Source: JAZRUF01 sp045636205 (lineage in GTDB: Bacteria; Bacillota; Clostridia; Oscillospirales; JAAYXM01). From it: a DNA stretch of 64,000 nucleotides. The stretch spans positions 12,886-76,885 of the forward strand of contig JAZTXE010000084.1 of assembly GCA_045636205.1 (NCBI GenBank), read 5' to 3'. The translations under genes were made by a program, and so were the position numbers. The stretch's first letter is position 1. The number at the start of each line of letters is the position of its first letter. Positions 9,555-18,024 of this stretch are shown piece after piece. The notes below the pieces were generated by a model. The model saw only the letters and a program-made list of their open reading frames with translations, had not been told where the DNA came from and made no database searches.

Positions 9555-9562
9555 AAATTATA

Positions 9563-10333
9563 TTAGTTTTCTATGTAATTTGCAAGCAGATTATCCATGT
9601 TATAAAGTCCAGGCACGGTTATACCTGCAATATAAACAGCCGCTTTAACAGCTCCTGCTGCAAAAACTTCGCGGGATTGCGCAGTGTGCTTTATTTCAAT
9701 AACCTCATCACGTCCTGCGAAAATAACCTCATGCTCACCGACGATTGTACCGCCGCGAAGCGTATGGATACCAACTTCGTTGCGTCCGCGTTTTTGACGA
9801 ACCGAATGGCGGTCATAAACATACTCAGCTTTATAGGGAAGTGCTTCGCTCAAACGCTCAGCCAGCATGAGTGCGGTTCCGCTCGGTGCGTCCAACTTCT
9901 GATTGTGATGACGCTCTATTATCTCGACATCAAAAGTATCGCCGAGAATTTTTGCAGCGCGCTCAACAAGCATCTGAAGCACATTAATTCCAAGGGACAT
10001 ATTTCCTGAGCGGAAAAGTGCTACTTTCTTTGAAGCTTTTTCAATCTCGGATATCTGCTCTTCGGAATGACCGGTAGTTGCAATAACCGCAGGGATGTTT
10101 TTTGAAATCGAATAATCAAGAATTCCCTCCAAAAGGGAAGGATGCGAAAAGTCGATTACAACATCCGCATCTTCTTTTACGGCAGCAATGCTGTCATAAA
10201 CCGGGTATCCGAAAAGCGCCTGGGTATTTATATCAACTCCCGCAACGATTTCCGTATCCATATTCTTTTGGCAAATATCTGTTATCACACGCCCCATGCG
10301 GCCATTACAGCCGGAGAGAATGATTTTTATCAT
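9563..10333 (-). CDS. dapB: 4-hydroxy-tetrahydrodipicolinate reductase
   Basis: This enzyme reduces hydroxy-tetrahydrodipicolinate with NAD(P)H in the diaminopimelate/lysine pathway, which also feeds peptidoglycan and spore dipicolinate. The N-terminal Rossmann motif is SGCNGRMG. The substrate-binding signature E-R-H-H-N-Q-K-L-D-A-P-S-G-T-A is intact. ATG 10333 (256 aa) is preferred to GTG 10342 because the ribosome binding site aaagga sits 9 nt before the ATG and only 1-2 nt before the GTG. It is the last gene of the leftward asd-dapA-dapB operon, 34 nt after dapA, and so lies under the lysine riboswitch. Confidence 0.94.
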   Translation of the reverse strand: MIKIILSGCNGRMGRVITDICQKNMDTEIVAGVDINTQALFGYPVYDSIAAVKEDADVVIDFSHPSLLEGILDYSISKNIPAVIATTGHSEEQISEIEKASKKVALFRSGNMSLGINVLQMLVERAAKILGDTFDVEIIERHHNQKLDAPSGTALMLAERLSEALPYKAEYVYDRHSVRQKRGRNEVGIHTLRGGTIVGEHEVIFAGRDEVIEIKHTAQSREVFAAGAVKAAVYIAGITVPGLYNMDNLLANYIEN

Positions 10334-10367
10334 TGGTTTCACGTCCTTTTATTGTACGCTTTTTTCT

Positions 10368-11261
10368 TTATACTGTCTTTATCCCCATATTCTGCATTGC
10401 TTCTTTAAGGATTTCTACGTTCTTAGGAGCCATCTCATAAAGCGGCATGCGCAGGTAACCGTTATCCATCCCCATGAGCTGCATTGCGGTTTTAATCGGA
10501 ATCGGATTCACCTCAATAAAGAGCTTATCCATAAGGTCAAAGTACTCAAGCTGAATCTTTTTGCTCTCCTCAGTTTTTCCTTCAAAATAAAGGCTGCACA
10601 TTTTTGATACAACACCAGGGAGAATGTTTGCAGCAACAGAGATAACACCCTTTGCACCCAGTGCAAGCATCGGTACTGTCTGGTCATCGTTTCCGCTCCA
10701 CATGTACCAATCATCTCCGCATAAGCTGAGTGTGTTGGCAATAAGAGTGAAATTACCGCTTGCTTCTTTTACGCCGTTTATATTCGGATGCTTCGAAAGC
10801 TCAAGATAAGTCTCTGCAGTAAATGACACACCGGTACGAGAGGGAACGTTGTAGAGAATTATTGGTGTTTTAACACGGTCTGCAACATATGTATAGTGCT
10901 TGATAAGACCGCGCTGAGTGGTCTTGTTATAGTAAGGGGTTACCATTAAAAGACCGTCAACACCTGCATCCTCTGCAAACTTTGAAAGCTCAAGTGCATA
11001 GCTTGTGTCATTGCTTCCGGTTCCTGCAATTACCGGAACACGGCCGGCAACTTTTTTTACGCAATATTTAATGAGCTCACAGTGCTCCTCATGGCTGAGT
11101 GTCGCAGATTCACCGGTGGTTCCGCATACTGTGATTGCGTTTATTCCTCCGTCGATCTGAAAATCCACCAATTTCCCGAAACGGTCAAAATCAATTTTCC
11201 CTTTTTCATCAAAAGGTGTTACGATTGCTACGTTTGCGCCGGTAAAAACAGGTGACTTCAT
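10368..11261 (-). CDS. dapA: 4-hydroxy-tetrahydrodipicolinate synthase
   Basis: The 297-aa product condenses pyruvate with aspartate semialdehyde. It is a class I aldolase barrel. The CGTTGES motif supplies the Thr-Thr pair, the catalytic tyrosine lies in ILYNVPSRT, and the Schiff-base lysine lies in NGVKEASGN near residue 164. Length and motifs are standard. It sits 26 nt after asd and 34 nt before dapB in the riboswitch-controlled operon. Its product is the first committed intermediate of lysine and diaminopimelate synthesis. Confidence 0.95.
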   Translation of the reverse strand: MKSPVFTGANVAIVTPFDEKGKIDFDRFGKLVDFQIDGGINAITVCGTTGESATLSHEEHCELIKYCVKKVAGRVPVIAGTGSNDTSYALELSKFAEDAGVDGLLMVTPYYNKTTQRGLIKHYTYVADRVKTPIILYNVPSRTGVSFTAETYLELSKHPNINGVKEASGNFTLIANTLSLCGDDWYMWSGNDDQTVPMLALGAKGVISVAANILPGVVSKMCSLYFEGKTEESKKIQLEYFDLMDKLFIEVNPIPIKTAMQLMGMDNGYLRMPLYEMAPKNVEILKEAMQNMGIKTV

Positions 11262-11287
11262 GAAAAATCAATCCTTTCAAAAAACAA

Positions 11288-12367
11288 TTAGTCAATATAT
11301 CCTTCCGCACAGAGAAGCTCTGCAAGTAAGACTGCACCGCCTGCTGCGCCGCGTAAAGTATTGTGGGACAAGCAAACGAACTTAATGTCATACTGTGTGT
11401 CCGGACGCAGACGACCGACAGAAACTGCCATGCCGTTTTCTAAATTGCGATCCAGATTTGTCTGAGGTCTGTTATCCTCACGGAAGTAGTGAATAAACTG
11501 CTTGGGAGCAAGTGGGAGATTTAACTCCTGCGGACGTCCTTTGTAAGACTCCCAACGTGCGATTATCTCATCAAGCGGTATTTTCTTATCGAAGCTTGCA
11601 CATACTGCTGCCATGTGACCGTCGGAAACCGGAACACGGATGCACTGAGCGGTAATGCTCGGAGAAGTTGCGTTAACGATACTTCCGTTTTCAACCGTGC
11701 CCCAAATCTTCATCGGCTCCTGCTCAGACTTTTCTTCCTCGCCGCCGATATAGGGGATTACATTGTCAATCATCTCGGGCCAACGCTCAAAAGTTTTTCC
11801 TGCACCGGAAATAGCTTGATAAGTGCAAGCGAGAACCTTGGTTATACCAAGATCCATAAGCGGATGGATTGCCGGCACATAACTCTGGAGTGAGCAGTTG
11901 GATTTAACAGCTACAAATCCACGATTTGTTCCCAGGCGCTTACGCTGTGACTCAATAACCTTTGCATGATCTGCGTTTATTTCCGGAATAATCATCGGAA
12001 CATCAGGAGTTCCGCGATGAGCACTGTTGTTTGAAACAACCGGGCACTCAGCTTTTGCATACTTTTCTTCAAGTGCACGGATTTCGTCCTTTTTCATATC
12101 AACTGCGCAGAATACAAAATCAACCATTCCGGCAATTTTTTCGACATCTGCAGAAGCGTCCATAACAACAAGCTTTTTCATTGCCTCCGGGATAGGGGAT
12201 GTCATCGCCCATCTTCCGCTTACAGCTTCCTCGTAAGTTTTGCCTGCCGAGTTTGCACTTGCAGCGATAGCTGTAACCGTAAACCACGGATGATTTTCAA
12301 GAAGCGTTGCAAAACGCTGACCAACCATTCCCGTGCCGCCTATAATTCCGACCTTGTAATTTTTCAT
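11288..12367 (-). CDS. asd: Aspartate-semialdehyde dehydrogenase
   Basis: This 359-aa enzyme reduces aspartyl phosphate to aspartate semialdehyde. The NADP-binding GGTGMVGQRF motif is at the N-terminus and the catalytic cysteine is in KSNCSLQ near residue 156. The C-terminus (FVCLSHNTLRGAAGG) and overall spacing resemble the archaeal/fungal-type subfamily that many Clostridia carry, rather than the Escherichia coli type; that is a judgement from memory of the family. It is first in the asd-dapA-dapB operon. A ggagg site precedes the ATG, and the lysine riboswitch lies 200-370 nt upstream. Confidence 0.93.
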   Translation of the reverse strand: MKNYKVGIIGGTGMVGQRFATLLENHPWFTVTAIAASANSAGKTYEEAVSGRWAMTSPIPEAMKKLVVMDASADVEKIAGMVDFVFCAVDMKKDEIRALEEKYAKAECPVVSNNSAHRGTPDVPMIIPEINADHAKVIESQRKRLGTNRGFVAVKSNCSLQSYVPAIHPLMDLGITKVLACTYQAISGAGKTFERWPEMIDNVIPYIGGEEEKSEQEPMKIWGTVENGSIVNATSPSITAQCIRVPVSDGHMAAVCASFDKKIPLDEIIARWESYKGRPQELNLPLAPKQFIHYFREDNRPQTNLDRNLENGMAVSVGRLRPDTQYDIKFVCLSHNTLRGAAGGAVLLAELLCAEGYID

Positions 12368-12472
12368 TTTTATAACCTCCGTTTTCGCCGTTTCAGGCGA
12401 TTTGTTTTATATACCCAGTATATGTTTTACTGTGCAAAAAGGAAACAGATAAAGAATATATGTCAAAAAAGA

Positions 12473-12498
12473 AAAAAGTCGGTTGAAAAACCGACCGC
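12473..12498 (-). terminator. Riboswitch expression-platform terminator
   Basis: On the minus strand GTCGG TTTTTCAA CCGAC is followed by six T (stem 12478-12495). It lies between the lysine aptamer and asd, the position expected for a transcriptional off-switch. Confidence 0.75.
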
Positions 12499-12567
12499 TT
12501 TTGTAATATAATAGAGAAAAGCGGTTTAGTGTCGGCTTTCGCGCAAAACTCTTTTTCATTACAAATA

Positions 12568-12740
12568 ACAGATAGCTCTTCATCAAATAACAGATGACAG
12601 TTGCATGGCTGTTAACCATACACCCAGATCGACACGCTGACCGGAAGCGATCGTCTTCGGCGGTAAACCCTTTCACGATACCTTATAGAGCTCCGGAGCT
12701 CTAAGTAACGCTACTGATGAGTGCCGCGCCTCTACCTAAA
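12568..12740 (-). promoter_or_regulatory. Lysine riboswitch (L box)
   Basis: Read on the minus strand, this leader matches the lysine aptamer core in order: AGGTAGAGGCGCGGC at the 5' side, an AGTAG segment, the conserved run around GGTTTACCGCCGAAG, TCTGGGTGTATGG, AACTGTCATCTG, and a closing GAGCTATCT. AGGTAG and CTATCT can pair as the P1 helix. The aptamer senses lysine and is known to control lysine synthesis and transport genes. Here it lies between a consensus promoter and a terminator ahead of asd-dapA-dapB, so high lysine should stop transcription early. A covariance-model search would confirm it. Confidence 0.88.
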
Positions 12741-12760
12741 CTATATTTCCTTTTGCTCAT

Positions 12761-12789
12761 AATATATCATTTGTTTTAAATTCTGTCAA
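12761..12789 (-). promoter_or_regulatory. Sigma-A promoter for the lysine operon
   Basis: On the minus strand, -35 TTGACA (12784-12789) and -10 TATATT (12761-12766) are separated by 17 bp, with the riboswitch about 20 nt downstream. Confidence 0.85.
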
Positions 12790-12859
12790 CACTAAATCAG
12801 TCAATAGTGCCCATTTTGGTGCATTTTCATACAAAGCATGGAAACGGAGTGCCTTTTTT

Positions 12860-14599
12860 ATGAGAAAAATAGTCAATTTTATGATATTAACAATACTTGG
12901 AGCATGCATGTTTTTTATGCAGGCAGTCGCTGCTGCAGAAGCTAACCCGACTGTCAGGGTAGGTTTGTATTATAACACCACGGCTCTTATAACCGCAAAT
13001 CTCCAGAATAAAGTAGGTTACGGTTACCGCTTAGGATTCTTTGACAGTCAGGGGAACTTTATAAACATATGGTCGGTTGATAGTACCAACAAGATAACTA
13101 TGGGAAAAGACCAGAATCTGTATTATAAGGACAATACGTTCTATACTACTAATGCGCCTGAGGGCAGCCGTTCTCTTGGTGCATACCATGTGCAGTTTGA
13201 TACCCCTTACGCAAACGCTCAGCTCGCCGAAGCTGCATTGAATCAAATGCTCGCAAAAGGTGTCCCTGGGTTTGTAAGCTATATAAACGGGGCATATTAT
13301 ATTCGTACTGGTTCTTTTACAACTCAAGCCGCTGCAAGTACAGCAGCACTTCAGTATATAAACATTGGTACGGCTACGGCGGTCGGCGCAGGACACACGT
13401 GCGTGACCGTCTACAGTACAGAAACCGGTGCAATTCTTTTTGAATTTGAATCAGGTGTGAATGTACCTCTGTCCGTTTATCCGTCACTGGGAGAGGTAGA
13501 TGACCCGCTTACCTGGTTTAAAGGTTATCAGTATCGCGGTGCATTTGAGTACATAAGAAATGGCGGTAATATTTCGGTTATAAACCGTGTTTCAATGCAG
13601 GACTACGTCAAGGGTGTGGTTCCTTACGAAATGTCCGCCTCATGGCCAATAGAAGCCCTGAAGGCTCAAGCGATGTGTGCACGTACATATGCCTACTCCA
13701 ATTTTGGAAAGCACGGCTCGGATTTCGATATTTGCGCATCAACGCATTGTCAGGTTTACCACGGTGCAAACTCTGCAACCGAAAATTCAGACACGGCAGT
13801 AGAGCAAACCTATGGTCAGTATATTTTATACAATGGTGAGCCGATAAATGCAGTATTCCATTCATCCAACGGCGGTGCTACAGAAGATGCAGAAAACGTC
13901 TGGGGATATGCAACCCCGTATTTGCGCGGAGTTTACGATAACAATGAGGACCTTGACCGCGCGACAAACGGTCGCTGGTCATTTGAATATACGCCCGCGC
14001 AGCTTCAATCAATCCTCAATTCCAAGGGTTACTCAGCCGCGCTTATATCCGATGCATACGTTGAAGAATATACAAGCAAAGGAAACGTCAAAAAAGTAAC
14101 CTTTATTGACGTAAACGGTGAAAGGTACAGCTTCTCGAAAGAGAAAGCGCGTACTATAATAAACAGCTCATCACTAAAAAAATACACGCACAGTCAGCGT
14201 TATAAAATTACCCGAAAAGGTGCACAAGCGAGTCAGAACCACACTTCAAGCGGCGCTTCGCTTTACGTAAATAATGCTTCTACTGCGCTTGACCCGTTAA
14301 GCGGGGATATTTCCGTAATAACCGGAAGTGGCGCAATGGGACTTCTACCGTCAACGTCAGTTTATGTGCAAACCGCATCCGGAAAAGAGCTCATAACATT
14401 TGCAGATAATTCATCAGATGACAATGCCACCGAAACACCTCAAGCAAACAATGATGTAACCTTTGTTTTCACCGGCACAGGTTGGGGGCACAATGTAGGC
14501 TTAAGTCAGATCGGAGCTCTTGGAATGGCAAACAACGGCTACTCCGCCGAAGATATTATCCATTTTTATTACACTGATGTTACTATAACCGAAGCATGA
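12860..14599 (+). CDS. SpoIID/LytB domain protein (peptidoglycan remodelling, sporulation type)
   Basis: This 579-aa exported protein has an N-terminal hydrophobic signal segment (about residues 1-27). Residues 110-175 look like a SPOR-type repeat. The SpoIID domain then shows [34 protein letters not shown] and [14 protein letters not shown], and the C-terminal [19 protein letters not shown] block. SpoIID is a lytic transglycosylase needed for engulfment; family paralogues (LytB) enhance amidases in vegetative cells. This protein is longer than Bacillus SpoIID, so it may be such a paralogue. A cataCAAA-like sigma-E -10 motif lies at 12828-12835, but no good -35 is paired with it. Confidence 0.85.
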   Translation: MRKIVNFMILTILGACMFFMQAVAAAEANPTVRVGLYYNTTALITANLQNKVGYGYRLGFFDSQGNFINIWSVDSTNKITMGKDQNLYYKDNTFYTTNAPEGSRSLGAYHVQFDTPYANAQLAEAALNQMLAKGVPGFVSYINGAYYIRTGSFTTQAAASTAALQYINIGTATAVGAGHTCVTVYSTETGAILFEFESGVNVPLSVYPSLGEVDDPLTWFKGYQYRGAFEYIRNGGNISVINRVSMQDYVKGVVPYEMSASWPIEALKAQAMCARTYAYSNFGKHGSDFDICASTHCQVYHGANSATENSDTAVEQTYGQYILYNGEPINAVFHSSNGGATEDAENVWGYATPYLRGVYDNNEDLDRATNGRWSFEYTPAQLQSILNSKGYSAALISDAYVEEYTSKGNVKKVTFIDVNGERYSFSKEKARTIINSSSLKKYTHSQRYKITRKGAQASQNHTSSGASLYVNNASTALDPLSGDISVITGSGAMGLLPSTSVYVQTASGKELITFADNSSDDNATETPQANNDVTFVFTGTGWGHNVGLSQIGALGMANNGYSAEDIIHFYYTDVTITEA

Positions 14600-14610
14600 G
14601 AGGACATATA

Positions 14611-15639
14611 ATGAAAAAATCCGATTTTTATTTCGATTTACCGGAAGAGCTAATCGCTCAGACTCCGCTTGAAAAGCGTGATTCATCCCGCTTAATGGTG
14701 CTCGACCGCAACAGCGGGGAGATTGAGCACAAGCATTTCCACGATATTCTCAAACTTATAAATCCGGGTGACTGCCTGGTGTTAAATAACTCTCGCGTTC
14801 TGCCCGCAAGGCTTATTGGCACGCGAGAAACCGGCGGTGCTGTTGAAGTTCTTTTACTCAGAGATTTAGGAGACGGGGAGTGGGAATGCCTTACAAAGCC
14901 CGGCAGAAAAACGCGCACAGGTGCAAAGCTCAGCTTTGGTGACAGTGCTTTAGGTGCTGAGGTCATCGGCGAATTGGAAGACGGAAAACGACGTGTTAAG
15001 TTCAGCTATGACGGAATCTTCCTTGAAATCTTAGAGCAGTTAGGTCAAATGCCGCTACCGCCGTATATACATGAAAAACTCGATAATCCTGAGAGATACC
15101 AGACCGTATATTCCAAAGAAGTAGGCTCTGCAGCCGCACCTACGGCGGGATTACACTTTACAAATGAGCTTTTGGATAAACTAAAGAAAAATGGCATAAA
15201 CATAGCATACGTGACACTTCACGTAGGACTTGGAACCTTCCGCCCGGTCAAAGCTGAGGACTTGCGCGACCATCAGATGCATTCGGAGTATTATGAAATA
15301 CCGGATGAAACTGTTGATATAATCAAAAGAACAAAGAAGTCAGGCGGACGTGTAATTGCAGTAGGTACTACATCTTGCCGAACTATTGAGTCGGCTTACG
15401 GTGAAAACGGCGAATTGATAGCAAACAGCGGTTGGACCGATATTTTTATATATCCCGGATATAAATTCAAGGTCTTAGATGCGCTTATAACCAATTTCCA
15501 CTTGCCGGAAAGTACACTTATTATGCTTGTTTCGGCGCTTGCAGGGAAAGAGAATGTGATGAATGCGTACAACTGCGCGATAGCAGAAAAATACCGCTTC
15601 TTCAGCTTTGGAGATGCGATGTTTATAAAGGAGCAATAA
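14611..15639 (+). CDS. queA: S-adenosylmethionine:tRNA ribosyltransferase-isomerase
   Basis: The 342-aa enzyme transfers and isomerises the ribosyl part of SAM onto preQ1 in tRNA, giving epoxyqueuosine. Family blocks are complete: [20 protein letters not shown] at the start, [34 protein letters not shown], and TTSCRTIE with NFHLPEST near the end. ATG 14611 is used because agagga lies 6-9 nt upstream. An earlier in-frame ATG at 14596 overlaps the previous stop and has no site. It is followed with no gap by tgt, so the two queuosine genes are translationally linked. Confidence 0.95.
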   Translation: MKKSDFYFDLPEELIAQTPLEKRDSSRLMVLDRNSGEIEHKHFHDILKLINPGDCLVLNNSRVLPARLIGTRETGGAVEVLLLRDLGDGEWECLTKPGRKTRTGAKLSFGDSALGAEVIGELEDGKRRVKFSYDGIFLEILEQLGQMPLPPYIHEKLDNPERYQTVYSKEVGSAAAPTAGLHFTNELLDKLKKNGINIAYVTLHVGLGTFRPVKAEDLRDHQMHSEYYEIPDETVDIIKRTKKSGGRVIAVGTTSCRTIESAYGENGELIANSGWTDIFIYPGYKFKVLDALITNFHLPESTLIMLVSALAGKENVMNAYNCAIAEKYRFFSFGDAMFIKEQ

Positions 15640-16773
15640 ATGTTTAAACTGCATAAGAAAAACGGCAATGCGCGCCGCGGAGAATTTCATACACCACACG
15701 GTGTAATACAAACACCCGTATTTATGAACGTAGGCACACAGGCGGCAATCAAGGGTGCTGTATCATCTGAAGATTTAAAAAAAATCAACTGTCAGGTGGA
15801 GCTCAGTAACACCTATCATTTGCATGTGCGCCCCGGCGATGATGTAATACGTTCTCTGGGCGGCCTTCATAAATTTATGGCATGGGATAAACCCATTCTG
15901 ACCGACAGCGGCGGTTTTCAGGTTTTTTCACTCTCAACCCTCCGCAAAATAAAAGAGGAGGGGGTATACTTCGCCTCACACGTTGACGGCAGAAAAATTT
16001 TCATGGGACCCGAAGAGTCAATGAAAATACAGTCAAACCTCGGTTCGGATATTGCAATGGCTTTTGACGAGTGCATTGAAAATCCCGCACCGCGCGATTA
16101 CGTTATAAATTCCTGCCAAAGAACCACGCGCTGGCTTATACGTTGCCGCGACGCACTTGATAAGCTTAACAAGGAAGAAAATGCTGTAAATCCCGGGCAA
16201 GTTCTTTTTGGAATAAATCAGGGCGGAACATATCCTGACCTGCGCATAGAGCACATGAAAGCAATACGAGAATTAGACCTTCCCGGATATGCAATAGGCG
16301 GTTTGGCTGTAGGTGAGTCCACCGAGGAAATGTACAGTATAATTGATGCGGTTGAACCGTTTATGCCACAGGATAAGCCGCGTTATCTGATGGGGGTCGG
16401 TACCCCGTCTAACATTATAGAGGCTGTAGCAAGAGGAGTTGACTTTTTCGACTGCGTTATGCCCGCTCGAAACGCACGCCATGGTCATTTATATACATGG
16501 AATTACGGATGCATCAATATCAAAAACGAAAAATACAAGCTTTCCGACATGCCGATTGACCCAGAGTGCAAATGCCCGGTGTGTTCAACGTATTCACGCG
16601 CATATCTCAGACATCTGTTTAAAGCTGAAGAAATGCTTGCAATGCGTTTGAGTGTGCTGCACAACTTATATTTTTACAATGAGCTTATGCAGAAAATACG
16701 CGATGCATTTGACAATGATACGTTTGGTGCATTCCGCGCAAAATGGTCAGGAGTAATTGATAAACGCGGATAA
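15640..16773 (+). CDS. tgt: tRNA-guanine transglycosylase
   Basis: At 377 aa this is a standard bacterial Tgt, which replaces G34 with preQ1 in tRNAs for Asp, Asn, His and Tyr. Visible motifs are LTDSGGFQVFSL with the substrate-binding aspartate, GGLAVGES, the nucleophile region FFDCVMPARNARHG, and the zinc site C-x-C-x2-C followed by a histidine (CKCPVCS, then VLHN). It starts one base after the queA stop codon. The queA-tgt-yajC order is common in bacteria. Confidence 0.96.
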   Translation: MFKLHKKNGNARRGEFHTPHGVIQTPVFMNVGTQAAIKGAVSSEDLKKINCQVELSNTYHLHVRPGDDVIRSLGGLHKFMAWDKPILTDSGGFQVFSLSTLRKIKEEGVYFASHVDGRKIFMGPEESMKIQSNLGSDIAMAFDECIENPAPRDYVINSCQRTTRWLIRCRDALDKLNKEENAVNPGQVLFGINQGGTYPDLRIEHMKAIRELDLPGYAIGGLAVGESTEEMYSIIDAVEPFMPQDKPRYLMGVGTPSNIIEAVARGVDFFDCVMPARNARHGHLYTWNYGCINIKNEKYKLSDMPIDPECKCPVCSTYSRAYLRHLFKAEEMLAMRLSVLHNLYFYNELMQKIRDAFDNDTFGAFRAKWSGVIDKRG

Positions 16774-16810
16774 TTTTTACACTGCGTTAATAAAAATATT
16801 AAAATAATAC

Positions 16811-16839
16811 TTGTAAATTCTTTCCGTTACAGATATAAT
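16811..16839 (+). promoter_or_regulatory. Sigma-A promoter before yajC
   Basis: -35 TTGTAA (16811-16816), 17-bp spacer, -10 TATAAT (16834-16839). It gives yajC and the SCIFF genes a start independent of queA-tgt. Confidence 0.75.
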
Positions 16840-16872
16840 AGAGTTTGTAATAATTTTTGGAGGTATATTTTT

Positions 16873-17244
16873 ATGCAGATGTTAGCATTTCTTACAGGCG
16901 AGGCAGCGCAGGGCAGTGCCGGGTCAAGCATTATGGCATTCCTGCCGATCATCCTTGTATTCGTTGTTTTCTACTTTTTCCTTATCCGTCCGGAAAAAAA
17001 GCGCAATAAACAAACCGCTGAGATGCGAAATAATCTCAAGGTTGGCGATGAAATTGTAACCATTGGCGGAATCATCGGAAAAATCACAAACATCAAAGAA
17101 GAGCAGCTCACCATTGAAACCGGTGCTGACCGCAACAAGGTCCGCATTATGCGTTGGGCAGTAAGTGCACCGATTGCAAAGGAAGAGGCCAAGGCTGTTA
17201 AAGAAGCTGAAAATGACGCAGTAAGCGACGCTTCCGAAGAATAA
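16873..17244 (+). CDS. yajC: Preprotein translocase subunit YajC
   Basis: This small 123-aa membrane protein has one strongly hydrophobic helix (about residues 17-38, ending FFLIRPEKK). The conserved cytoplasmic YajC block follows: NLKVGDEIVTIGGIIGKI and a short acidic tail. YajC associates with SecDF at the Sec translocon. A GGAGG site lies before the ATG. It follows tgt, as in many genomes, but also has its own promoter. The acidic C-terminal tail (about 20 residues, many E and A) is lineage-specific and probably disordered. Confidence 0.92.
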   Translation: MQMLAFLTGEAAQGSAGSSIMAFLPIILVFVVFYFFLIRPEKKRNKQTAEMRNNLKVGDEIVTIGGIIGKITNIKEEQLTIETGADRNKVRIMRWAVSAPIAKEEAKAVKEAENDAVSDASEE

Positions 17245-17327
17245 AAATTTTTGTTTTTGTAATTAATCTCCGTCCCATGTAATAGAATTGAAGTAAGATA
17301 TTCTTAAAAGCAAGGGGATGGGTCAAC

Positions 17328-17744
17328 ATGCAAAAACGTGAAGAAGTACCGAATAAGTTTTCTAAAATCCCGATTTTATTTTTCATCTACGGAATTATAG
17401 GTGTTTTAATCGGTGTAGTATTGCTTTTACCGGTATCTTTTCTTTCGGCAAATGATCTTATACCGGAAGGCATTGTTTCATCATTTCCGGTTGTCGCGGT
17501 TTTTATTGGCGCGGTTGTTTCCGGCTATTTCTCAGCACGGTCAATGGGCAAAGCTTTGCTTACCGGTCTTATTCAATCAATAGTAAACTTTTTAATCTTA
17601 TATCTTTTAGGTGTTTTAGTCTTCATGAGGATTAAACCCACCGGTTTTTACTTGTATGTATTTCTTGCCTGTGTTTTAGGCGCGGTTATCGGTTGTCTTC
17701 TTACGGTTATAAACGTTAAAGGCCATCGTCGCCGCAATACATAA
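17328..17744 (+). CDS. TIGR04086-family four-helix membrane protein
   Basis: This 138-aa protein has four predicted membrane segments, roughly residues 14-38, 48-68, 76-100 and 108-130, with basic ends. The size, topology and position between yajC and a SCIFF peptide gene match the TIGR04086 family, which accompanies this locus in many Clostridia. Its function is not known to me; membrane handling or export of the SCIFF product is an inference from position only. A plausible promoter (TTGTAA at 17257, TAATAG at 17280, 17-bp spacing) precedes it, and agcaagggga provides a ribosome binding site. Confidence 0.8.
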   Translation: MQKREEVPNKFSKIPILFFIYGIIGVLIGVVLLLPVSFLSANDLIPEGIVSSFPVVAVFIGAVVSGYFSARSMGKALLTGLIQSIVNFLILYLLGVLVFMRIKPTGFYLYVFLACVLGAVIGCLLTVINVKGHRRRNT

Positions 17745-17786
17745 GGCAGATGCAGAATATAAATTACAAAAGGAGAGTGTTTTACA

Positions 17787-17930
17787 ATGAAACATGTTAA
17801 GACAATCAATACTGCGGTTTTAAAGAACAGCGCTGCTAAGGGCGGCTGCGGTGAGTGCCAGACTTCTTGCCAGTCCGCTTGCAAGACCTCCTGCACTGTT
17901 GCAAACCAGAAGTGCGAAAACCGTAAATAA
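17787..17930 (+). CDS. scfA: SCIFF precursor peptide (six cysteines in forty-five), ScfA-type RiPP
   Basis: This 47-aa ORF has six cysteines at positions 21, 24, 28, 32, 36 and 43 after a cysteine-free leader. Its N-terminus reads MKHVKTINTAVLKNSAAKGG, typical of the family. SCIFF peptides are ribosomal precursors in which a radical-SAM maturase forms thioether (sactipeptide/ranthipeptide) crosslinks from the cysteines; some are linked to quorum signalling in Clostridia. It has a strong aggagag ribosome binding site and is followed by a terminator hairpin. The maturase gene lies 94 nt further on. Recognition is by cysteine pattern, length and neighbour. Confidence 0.93.
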   Translation: MKHVKTINTAVLKNSAAKGGCGECQTSCQSACKTSCTVANQKCENRK

Positions 17931-17958
17931 AAATTTTAACGCGTAGAAAAAAACCATA

Positions 17959-17997
17959 AAAAACGGATTACTGCGCTGCGGTAATCCGTTTTTCTTT
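17959..17997 (+). terminator. Hairpin terminator between SCIFF peptide and maturase
   Basis: Arms AAAAACGGATTAC (17959-17971) and GTAATCCGTTTTT (17981-17993) pair perfectly, with the T run as part of the arm. Only about 30 nt separate it from the maturase ATG, so the maturase is probably made by read-through. Confidence 0.85.
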
Positions 17998-18024
17998 GTG
18001 GGAAAAGATGGAGGTATATCCGCT

